Position numbers and translations under genes: made by a program. A stretch of 64,000 nt of DNA from Acinetobacter sp. C26M. GTDB taxonomy: Bacteria; Pseudomonadota; Gammaproteobacteria; Pseudomonadales; Moraxellaceae. This document shows positions 45,188 through 52,405 of this stretch, in pieces. The stretch covers positions 3,286,001 to 3,350,000 of the forward strand of contig NZ_CP098478.1 of the NCBI RefSeq assembly GCF_023702675.1, read 5' to 3'. The notes under the pieces were generated by a model. That model worked only from the letters and a program-made list of their open reading frames with translations. It was not told where the DNA came from and searched no databases. The first letter of the stretch is position 1, and each line of letters starts with the position of its first letter.

Positions 45188-45949
45188 TTAAAGGAAGAGA
45201 TGCTTAAAAGCATAAAAACGGTCACGCCACATTCTTTTCTGCTTCTTGAAACCATGAGACGAATCACGATTTTCTAAATCCTTACGCTGAATCCCCTGAC
45301 TTGCAACAGTACCTAAAATATCACTGTCTAAACCTGCTGGTTTTACAAAAGGTTGCCAAACGCCTAGACCTTTACCATTTTTACTGAGCCAGCCTTGGAA
45401 GAAGATATCGACAGGAACATGAATTTGTTTCCCAACTTTTACAAACTCTTCTGCACCTTTGCGAGACCAAAGCAATCCGACCCCACGAATCGGAAAATAG
45501 TAAGCATGCCATAATTGATATTGATCTATCTGGATAATGTCTTTTGCTAATTTTTTCTTTTTAGCAGCCATATTTACCACGTACCAATCTAATTCTTTAT
45601 GCTGATCTAAATAGTTAAGAAGCGAATCAAGATTCTGCTTAAAGTTGGGTAGAACCTGAATATCATCTTCTAACACCACCAAATAATCAGCATCAGTTTC
45701 AAGAAATTTTTCAGCACAGCCATAGTGGCTCAGATAACAACCTAATTCAGAATTAATCAGACTACGCCCTAAAATTTTCTGTGCTTCTACATCATCATAA
45801 TTTGTAAACTCTGATAAAGGCTTACCACGACCATCGTAGGCAGCAAAGCGGGTAAATGGCCAACCTTCGTGCTGCAATTGGGCCGTTGCACTGGCTAGAC
45901 GCTGATCACTGCCATCAAGGTTAATTAGATAAGTTTCAACTTTCATCAT
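45188..45949 (-). CDS. GT25 LOS-type glycosyltransferase (3)
   Basis: A 252-253 aa GT25 protein, more divergent from the other two. It has YLINLDGSDQRLASA, INSELGCYLSHYGCAEKFL (65-83) and E94-D95-D96 in VLEDDIQVL. GVGLLWSRKGAEEFV is the family ALIIS-like strand. Two adjacent ATGs are possible: AAAGGA lies 3 bases before the first and 6 before the second, so the second (45946) is favoured. It follows the Stealth gene at once, so the two are surely co-transcribed. Confidence 0.87.
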   Translation of the reverse strand: MMKVETYLINLDGSDQRLASATAQLQHEGWPFTRFAAYDGRGKPLSEFTNYDDVEAQKILGRSLINSELGCYLSHYGCAEKFLETDADYLVVLEDDIQVLPNFKQNLDSLLNYLDQHKELDWYVVNMAAKKKKLAKDIIQIDQYQLWHAYYFPIRGVGLLWSRKGAEEFVKVGKQIHVPVDIFFQGWLSKNGKGLGVWQPFVKPAGLDSDILGTVASQGIQRKDLENRDSSHGFKKQKRMWRDRFYAFKHLFL

Positions 45950-46951
45950 TTATCCTTTGGCCGTTTCAGCCAATAAAACGTTGGGTATATAGCCTGCCAA
46001 TTTTTGATTTAAAGCTGCATAAATTTCTGTCGCTGCCACATCACTCAATTGATCTAGACTTTGCATGCACCCATATTTAATTTGTTCATTACCCAAGCTT
46101 TGCAAGAAGCTGCTTAAACTGCTTTCATTTTTCAAATAGGCAATATCAAGATCAGGCTTTAACAAGGCCTCATCTTTTTGAATTTTCAAATGATTCATCA
46201 ATGAAATCGGATTAATTTGCTCGACACTGCGAAATTTATACTGAATCTGCTTTTCCAGAAATGTCGGATGCTCTAGTAAATAGTCTTGTAATATTTTACG
46301 GTCAACCGCGTGTGGATAATGGTGAATCTCAAAAAACTTTTTAAATCCAAGCATATCTGCCCCCAACATTTGAGCAATCATATGTTTAGGTTGAATGGGC
46401 TTATTAAAATATTGATTTAACAATTGACGGTACCAAAGCTTGGCCTTGAGCGCAAAACTGCTCTGCCAATGCCCGTAAATCACCATTTTCTGATCGACAA
46501 GAATATCTTCCAGCTGCGCAGGTGCGTTAAAAAAGAAATCATCATTCAAATAGAAAAAATAATCCGATAATCCCTGAATATTCCAAAGCATGGTTTCAAT
46601 CGAACGTGTATTGAAAGTCGGCAAGTATTGTTCATAACCCGCAAAAATTTCGCGATGATCTACAATGCGAATTTTACCTGCTTCACAAATCCCATCCGTT
46701 ATAAAATCATCAATCCACTGTGGTTGCTGACCATCGGTCACAATATAGATATGTCGGCAAAATGGGACATATTTCAAAATAGATGCAACGTTATAATAAA
46801 TTTCATGGTTGCTGGCAAAGCGAGTATCACTAATAGCATCAGAAGCTAATACTTTGCCCTGATACTGCATGCGCTTCTGCTTTAACTTTGGATCATTGCC
46901 ATCCACCCAAGCAATCACCACATCAACCGGTTGCATCATTTCACTCATCAA
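45950..46951 (-). CDS. Stealth-family phosphotransferase (hexose-1-phosphate transferase type)
   Basis: A 333-aa protein of the Stealth family (conserved regions CR1-CR4). These enzymes, which include GlcNAc-1-phosphotransferase homologues and capsule synthases of Neisseria, move sugar-1-phosphate to a glycan. CR1 is VVIAWVDGNDP (11-21); CR2 covers RFASNHEIYYNVASILKYVPFCRHIYIVTDGQQPQW (44-79) and the catalytic-looking NDDFFF (136-141). It probably starts at ATG 46948, one codon into the frame. Its stop lies beside the GT25 start, which implies a phosphosugar linkage in the product of the locus. Confidence 0.88.
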   Translation of the reverse strand: MMSEMMQPVDVVIAWVDGNDPKLKQKRMQYQGKVLASDAISDTRFASNHEIYYNVASILKYVPFCRHIYIVTDGQQPQWIDDFITDGICEAGKIRIVDHREIFAGYEQYLPTFNTRSIETMLWNIQGLSDYFFYLNDDFFFNAPAQLEDILVDQKMVIYGHWQSSFALKAKLWYRQLLNQYFNKPIQPKHMIAQMLGADMLGFKKFFEIHHYPHAVDRKILQDYLLEHPTFLEKQIQYKFRSVEQINPISLMNHLKIQKDEALLKPDLDIAYLKNESSLSSFLQSLGNEQIKYGCMQSLDQLSDVAATEIYAALNQKLAGYIPNVLLAETAKG

Positions 46952-47321
46952 TTCACTCTTAAACGATTAGAAGGCACAAGAATCGGCCAAACATGTTTAA
47001 TCTAGGACTACATGATAACATCACTGATCTGTTCACAGGCAGTCTCTTTTCGTAATGCTAGGCATCTTGATCATGTAATCATTCCATATAAATCAATATA
47101 TTATAATTATTAAAATTCTCACATCAGAGAAGTGCTCATGCATCGCGCAATTTAGCCAATTTAGCAAGTTTATTAATCGCAACTTAAACTCTGACAATCC
47201 CTAACAAAATCAAACCTTTTGGAATCATTTCTCATCAATATTTACGACATTTTTATTAGACGAATTTAGGTATTTTTATTATAATTACAGGTTACTTTAA
47301 TGGGATTTAATCTTTTGACTG
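46952..47321. other. Divergent promoter region of the two surface-glycan operons
   Basis: A 370-base AT-rich gap between divergent operons (Stealth to the left, ATP-grasp-ugd-epimerase to the right). It holds many TATAAT-like strings and no clear conserved operator. No JUMPstart/ops element was found. Near its end is a short reading frame (47300-47332, 10 residues) with a Shine-Dalgarno AGGTT eight bases upstream, overlapping the start of the next gene. Confidence 0.55.
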
Positions 47322-48203
47322 ATGATTTATAATTACTTTGAGTATCAAGCAAAAATAATTAGAACTAAATTTGTTTCAGATAAAGCGTATCTGACTAAAC
47401 GGTTTATCTGCAAATTAGGTTATACCCCTAATTTTTGCTCGCCAAAAAGCTTCAATGAAAAAGTTACTGCCCGAATGATTTTTGAGCGAAGTCCGCTATT
47501 CACAAAATTAGCAGACAAATGCGCAGTCAGACAGCTGGTTTCAGCAAAAGTCGGTGATGCCTATTTTGTTCCATTGATTGGCATTTACAAATGTATTGAT
47601 GAGATTGATTTTAATCAGTTACCCAATCAATTTGTTTTAAAGTGTACCCATGACAGTGGCAGCGCCATGATCTGCCGCGACAAGAGCAAATTTAGTGTAG
47701 AAGCAGCAACAGCTAAAATCAAAAATCATCTCAAAATGAACATGTATTTTAGAAAGCGTGAATGGCACTACAAAGATATTTGCCCTAAAGTGCTGGTTGA
47801 GGAATATGTTGAGCTCTATGTCGACCCTACCAGCCAATCCACCATTACTACGTGTCGTGTGCACTGTTTTGAAGGCCGTCCCGAATATTTGGAAATTGAT
47901 GTTCAAGATGCTCAAGGCAATGACTACTCAAATATGTATGACACTCAATGGCAGTTACAGCCATTTCGGGTCGATCTTAAAGAAAACTCTCCTTCCGCTT
48001 TAACGGCACCGAAGCAATTGCAAGAAATTATTCAACTGTCAGAAAAGCTTTGTTTTGCGTATGGTTATAGCCGAATTGACTTCCTATTGTCTCAAGATCA
48101 TGTGTATTTTAGTGAAATCACCCTCACTCCGAATGCAGGGCGAATGGTCATTACACCAGTAGAATGGGATTTAAAATTAGGCTCACTCTGGTTATCCTAT
48201 TAG
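47322..48203 (+). CDS. TupA-like ATP-grasp family protein
   Basis: A 293-aa protein of the ATP-grasp TupA-like (PF14305) family. Features: YTPNFCSPKSFNEKVTARMIFER, a lysine-containing LPNQFVLKCTHDSGSAMI (ATP-grasp B region) and VYFSEITLTPNAGRMVI (metal-binding C-terminal part). In Bacillus, TupA is required for teichuronopeptide; related enzymes attach amino acids to uronic acids in bacterial glycans. Its ATG lacks a ribosome binding site, but a 10-residue leader frame overlaps it, which could couple translation. It is 34 bases upstream of ugd in the same operon, which fits amidation of a uronic acid. Confidence 0.82.
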   Translation: MIYNYFEYQAKIIRTKFVSDKAYLTKRFICKLGYTPNFCSPKSFNEKVTARMIFERSPLFTKLADKCAVRQLVSAKVGDAYFVPLIGIYKCIDEIDFNQLPNQFVLKCTHDSGSAMICRDKSKFSVEAATAKIKNHLKMNMYFRKREWHYKDICPKVLVEEYVELYVDPTSQSTITTCRVHCFEGRPEYLEIDVQDAQGNDYSNMYDTQWQLQPFRVDLKENSPSALTAPKQLQEIIQLSEKLCFAYGYSRIDFLLSQDHVYFSEITLTPNAGRMVITPVEWDLKLGSLWLSY

Positions 48204-48237
48204 CCGTTCATCATGTATTAGAATCTGTTAGGTATTT

Positions 48238-49407
48238 ATGAAAATAGCGATTGCTGGAACAGGATATGTCGGATTGTCAAATGCTATGCTATTTGCACAA
48301 CACCATGAAACCATTGCACTTGATATCCTACAAAGTAAAGTAGATTTGCTGAACGACAAAATATCACCGATTCAAGATCATGATATTTCACTCTTTTTAA
48401 AAGAAAAAAACTTAAATTTCACAGCCACCACTGATCAGCAACTGGCTTATCAAGATGCTGATTTTATTATTATTGCCACCCCAACCGATTACGATCCACA
48501 AACCAATTATTTTAATACGCAAAGTGTAGAAAGTGTCATCCAAGATGTTTTGGCAGTCAATCCAAATGCGACTATGATCGTTAAATCAACAGTGCCTGTT
48601 GGTTTCACTGAACAAGTCAAAAACAAATATCAAACCCAAAACATTATTTTCTCACCAGAGTTTTTACGTGAAGGCAAAGCACTACACGACAACCTTTATC
48701 CTTCGCGGATTATTGTCGGTGAACAGTCTGAACGTGCCCAGCAATTTGCAGACCTACTGGTCGAAGGTGCGATCAAGCAGGATATTCCTGTATTGCTGAC
48801 TCACTCGACCGAGGCTGAAGCAATTAAGCTATTTGCCAATACCTATTTAGCAATGCGGGTTGCCTTCTTCAATGAACTAGATACTTATGCACAAAGCTTT
48901 GGTCTAGATACGAAACAAGTAATTGATGGCGTTTGTCTCGATCCTCGTATTGGTAGCCACTACAACAACCCGTCTTTTGGCTACGGCGGCTATTGTCTGC
49001 CAAAAGATACCAAGCAATTACTGGCTAACTATAACAACGTCCCAAGCAATCTGATTAAAGCCATTGTCGATGCCAATCGCACTCGTAAAGATTTTATTGC
49101 AGATTCAGTTCTCGCACGAAATCCAAGTACGGTGGGAATTTACCGTTTAGTGATGAAAAGTGGCTCTGACAATTACCGTGCCTCAGCTATTCAAGGCGTG
49201 ATGAAGCGACTAAAGGCGAAAGGTCTGGAGATTATTATTTATGAACCAACCTTTCATGAAGACAGCTTCTTTAAGTCAAAAGTCACTCAGGATCTAAATG
49301 AATTCAAACAATCTTGCGATGTGATTATTGCCAATCGCCTCTCCAATGAATTGCTAGATGTACAAGATAAAGTTTATACCCGAGATATTTTTGGAGGCGA
49401 TGAATGA
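48238..49407 (+). CDS. ugd: UDP-glucose 6-dehydrogenase
   Basis: A 389-aa NAD-dependent enzyme that oxidises UDP-glucose twice to UDP-glucuronate in the cytoplasm. The N-terminal Rossmann motif is [14 protein letters not shown] (7-20); STVPVGFT and [11 protein letters not shown] follow; catalytic Cys253 is in YGGYCLPKD; and [20 protein letters not shown] carries the conserved Lys197. The C-terminal UDP-binding domain is complete. It overlaps the following epimerase gene by 4 bases (ATGA) and belongs to the same transcript as the ATP-grasp gene. Confidence 0.95.
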   Translation: MKIAIAGTGYVGLSNAMLFAQHHETIALDILQSKVDLLNDKISPIQDHDISLFLKEKNLNFTATTDQQLAYQDADFIIIATPTDYDPQTNYFNTQSVESVIQDVLAVNPNATMIVKSTVPVGFTEQVKNKYQTQNIIFSPEFLREGKALHDNLYPSRIIVGEQSERAQQFADLLVEGAIKQDIPVLLTHSTEAEAIKLFANTYLAMRVAFFNELDTYAQSFGLDTKQVIDGVCLDPRIGSHYNNPSFGYGGYCLPKDTKQLLANYNNVPSNLIKAIVDANRTRKDFIADSVLARNPSTVGIYRLVMKSGSDNYRASAIQGVMKRLKAKGLEIIIYEPTFHEDSFFKSKVTQDLNEFKQSCDVIIANRLSNELLDVQDKVYTRDIFGGDE

Positions 49408-50429
49408 AAGTTCTAGTCACAGGTGCTGCTGGATTCATCGGCTTTAGTGTTGCAAAAAAACTGCTGGAACGCGGTGATAATGTGGTCGGTTTTGATAACT
49501 TCAACGATTATTATGATCCATCACTGAAAGAGGCACGTGCTCAGCAATTGCAACTACTGGCTGAACGCAACGATACAGGCAGTTTCACTCTGATTCGTGA
49601 CAATCTCGCCAATAAAGCTGTGGTGGATCAATGCTTCCAAGATCATACTTTTGATCGTGTCATTCATTTGGCTGCACAAGCAGGTGTACGTTACTCATTG
49701 GAGAACCCGCATAGCTACGTGGAAAGCAATCTGATTGCGTTTACCAATATTTTAGAAGCTTGTCGCTATGCAGAAACGCCGCACTTGACCTATGCAAGTA
49801 CCAGTAGTGTGTACGGTGCCAATACTACCATGCCATTTAGCGAACAACACGGCGTGGATCATCCTTTACAATTCTATGCTGCAACTAAACGCGCCAATGA
49901 ATTAATGGCACATAGCTACAGTCATTTATTTAAATTGCCAACCACAGGGTTACGCTTCTTTACCGTCTATGGCCCGTGGACGCGTCCAGATATGGCCTTA
50001 TTTAAGTTCACTAAGAACATTTTTGAAGGTAAACCGATTCCAGTATTTAATCACGGCAATCACACACGTGACTTCACCTATATCGATGATATTGTTGAAG
50101 GGATCATTCGTACCAGCGACAAGATTGCAACACCTGATGAGACTTGGGACAGCAACCATCCAAACCCTGCAACCAGCAATGCCCCATTTAGAATTTTCAA
50201 TATTGGTAACAACCGTACGGTGAAACTGATTGAATACATTCAGGCCATTGAAAAAGCAGCAGGCAAAGAAGCGATTTTAGACCTTCTCCCCCTCCAGCCA
50301 GGTGATGTGCCAGATACCTTTGCTGATAGCTCTGCGCTAGAAAACTATGTGGACTATAAACCCGCCACTTCGGTGGTTGATGGAGTGAAAAACTTTGTCG
50401 ATTGGTATCGCCAATACCACAATATTTAA
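49404..50429 (+). CDS. NAD-dependent epimerase, UDP-glucuronate 4-epimerase-like
   Basis: A 341-aa extended short-chain dehydrogenase (GDP/UDP-sugar epimerase). It has GAAGFIG (7-13), catalytic Ser around 133-135 (ASTSSVYG) and the Y158-xxx-K162 pair (YAATK). The pattern [14 protein letters not shown] and the insert [19 protein letters not shown] are typical of UDP-GlcA 4-epimerases (CapI/WbnF group). With ugd upstream, the likely product is UDP-galacturonate for the glycan. Translationally coupled to ugd. Confidence 0.92.
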   Translation: MKVLVTGAAGFIGFSVAKKLLERGDNVVGFDNFNDYYDPSLKEARAQQLQLLAERNDTGSFTLIRDNLANKAVVDQCFQDHTFDRVIHLAAQAGVRYSLENPHSYVESNLIAFTNILEACRYAETPHLTYASTSSVYGANTTMPFSEQHGVDHPLQFYAATKRANELMAHSYSHLFKLPTTGLRFFTVYGPWTRPDMALFKFTKNIFEGKPIPVFNHGNHTRDFTYIDDIVEGIIRTSDKIATPDETWDSNHPNPATSNAPFRIFNIGNNRTVKLIEYIQAIEKAAGKEAILDLLPLQPGDVPDTFADSSALENYVDYKPATSVVDGVKNFVDWYRQYHNI

Positions 50430-50446
50430 CAACCCTTAAAGCAAAA

Positions 50447-50475
50447 AAAATCAGGCATTCCGCCTGATTTTTTTA
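50447..50475. terminator. Bidirectional terminator
   Basis: AAAAATCAGGC-ATTCC-GCCTGATTTTTTT between the convergent epimerase and the 50517 glycosyltransferase genes. Confidence 0.9.
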
Positions 50476-50516
50476 TCCTATTCATCTATTCAATTTCAAG
50501 ATAAATAACACTTGAA

Positions 50517-51272
50517 TTATTGCCAAGACTCTTTAATCCAATCCGATGGCAATACATAGCGATACCACTTACCACCGCCACCACTGATCGCATCAGGTGG
50601 GTTAATCTCACCATGGAAAATAATAATTTTTGCACCTTTCGGTTTTACAGGTGGCTGGAAATAAGCAAATGGCACTCGTCTTAAACAGTGGTATTTATAG
50701 CTTTTGCACCACTCTTTATTCCAATAACTCAATTTGCCTTCTTTATGCACAAACCAAGACAGGTACTCTTGTTCATTACGGAACTTTTGACTGATCTCTT
50801 TAAAGTTTGCACGGAAGTACGGCAAAATATCAGGGAAAGCGCCCAGTTTAAAACGATAAACCGAACTATTGCCTGTGATACGCCAAGGGCGTTTCCAGTC
50901 GTGAATCACCAAGAACTCACCTTCCGCTTGGAAGAAGCAGTCAATATTATCAATGATCACTACATCCAGATCGAGGAATAAAGCATTTCCTTTTAAGCCA
51001 TACAGATCAGGTTCAAAGGTCGACAGTTTATTCCAGCCACGCTCAGGGCTACCAGCAGGTAAATCTAAAGATGGAATTGGGAAACATTGAACATTCGGGT
51101 CAATACCTTCGGTACGATCCGTTAAGCACACCATTTTAAAAGGCAAAGTCAAATGACGTTTGACCATGTTATACAAACGGTTGACGTACTCAGCACCATA
51201 CTTGGTTCCCCACTTCATGCATAAGATCACATTGTCTTCATGAGTTGCCGAATTTTGTTGAATATCTACCAT
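50517..51272 (-). CDS. Glycosyltransferase next to ilvE, conserved OC-locus type
   Basis: A 251-aa cytoplasmic transferase. GNALFLDLDVVIIDNID contains the nucleotide-sugar D101-L-D103, and TFEPDLYGLKGN lies just before. The type resembles GT8-like or LOS core transferases, and a similar enzyme sits next to ilvE in other Acinetobacter OC loci (named GtrOC1 in A. baumannii, from memory). It likely adds the first outer-core sugar to the conserved inner core. GC content is more like housekeeping genes than the AT-rich central cluster. It has its own promoter space upstream (51273-51448). Confidence 0.8.
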   Translation of the reverse strand: MVDIQQNSATHEDNVILCMKWGTKYGAEYVNRLYNMVKRHLTLPFKMVCLTDRTEGIDPNVQCFPIPSLDLPAGSPERGWNKLSTFEPDLYGLKGNALFLDLDVVIIDNIDCFFQAEGEFLVIHDWKRPWRITGNSSVYRFKLGAFPDILPYFRANFKEISQKFRNEQEYLSWFVHKEGKLSYWNKEWCKSYKYHCLRRVPFAYFQPPVKPKGAKIIIFHGEINPPDAISGGGGKWYRYVLPSDWIKESWQ

Positions 51273-51404
51273 CTGATAACCTTAAATGCTTGAGATACGA
51301 GGCTACACTTTGTCCAAAAAAACAAAAAGTGTTCAATCATATGCACTGAATATACGCTCATCTTAGCATAGAGCGGATTGTTTTTTTTAGTATTAATTCG
51401 TCAA

Positions 51405-51435
51405 TAAAAAAGCGAAGCCTAAGCTTCGCCTTTGT
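51405..51435 (-). terminator. Terminator after ilvE
   Basis: On the minus strand, AGGCGAAGCTT-AGGCTTCGCTTTTTT: a 7-bp hairpin with a T-tail after the ilvE stop. Confidence 0.8.
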
Positions 51436-51448
51436 GCACGATTACAGC

Positions 51449-52375
51449 TTATTTAATATAAGTTAACCAGTGCGCATATTTGTCATTGCGACCTTGTACT
51501 GCGTCAAAGAAAGTCTTTTGAATCACAGTGGTAATCGGACCACGCGAACCACAACCGATTTCACGGTCATCATATTCACGGATTGGCGTCACTTCCGCGG
51601 CAGTACCGGTAAAGAATGCTTCATCTGCAATGTAGAATTCATCACGGGTAATACGGCGTTCCACCACTTCATAACCAAGGTCTTTAGCAATGGTAATCAC
51701 GGTTTGACGGGTAATCCCTTCTAACGCGCCACCTGCTAAATCAGGGGTATGCAAGACACCATCTTTGATCAGGAATACGTTCTCGCCCGCACCTTGGCAA
51801 ACAAAGCCTTGTGGGTCAAGCAACATTGCTTCGTCATAACCTGAACGCGCTACTTCCTGATGAGCCAAGATCGACACCGTATAGTTACCACATGCTTTTG
51901 CTTTACACATGGTCACGTTTGGATGGTGATGCGTGAATGAAGAGGTTTTTACACGAATACCACGTGCCATTGCTTCTTCACCTAGGTATGCACCCCAACC
52001 CCATGCTGCAACCGCGGCATGAATGGTGTTGTCAGTTGCGGCAATACCGAGTTTTTCAGAACCAATCCAAATCAATGGACGTAAATAGCAAGATGCTAAT
52101 TTATTTTCACGAACCACATCAATTTGTGCTTGTTCTAGTGTCGCTTGATCAAATGGAACATTCATTTGATAAATTTTTGCTGAATTTAATAAGCGTTTAG
52201 TATGATCTTGCAAACGGAAGATTGCTGTACCATTCGGTGTTTCGTAAGCTCTGACGCCTTCAAAGACACCCATGCTGTAGTGTAGTGTGTGAGTTAAGAC
52301 GTGAATTTTTGCATCACGCCAATCAACTAATTTTCCATCTTGCCAAATAAAACCATCACGATCAGCCAAACTCAT
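51449..52375 (-). CDS. ilvE: Branched-chain-amino-acid aminotransferase
   Basis: A PLP-dependent class IV aminotransferase of 308 aa that makes the final step of Val, Leu and Ile synthesis. ATG 52375 (MSLADRDGFIWQDGKLVDWR) has GGAG 8 bases upstream; a longer frame to 52405 is unlikely. GVFEGVRAYE, WGWGAYLGEEAM, K160 in KACGNY (PLP Schiff base) and FFTGTAAEVTPI are family motifs. It follows glnE closely on the same strand. It marks the other end of the surface-glycan locus. Confidence 0.96.
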   Translation of the reverse strand: MSLADRDGFIWQDGKLVDWRDAKIHVLTHTLHYSMGVFEGVRAYETPNGTAIFRLQDHTKRLLNSAKIYQMNVPFDQATLEQAQIDVVRENKLASCYLRPLIWIGSEKLGIAATDNTIHAAVAAWGWGAYLGEEAMARGIRVKTSSFTHHHPNVTMCKAKACGNYTVSILAHQEVARSGYDEAMLLDPQGFVCQGAGENVFLIKDGVLHTPDLAGGALEGITRQTVITIAKDLGYEVVERRITRDEFYIADEAFFTGTAAEVTPIREYDDREIGCGSRGPITTVIQKTFFDAVQGRNDKYAHWLTYIK

Positions 52376-52405
52376 CGCATATACTCCATTTTCTTTTTTA
52401 CACAA

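Noticed and set aside
46952..47321. JUMPstart/ops element
   Set aside because: I looked for GGCGGTAG-like sequence and found none; only AT-rich promoter-like sequence.
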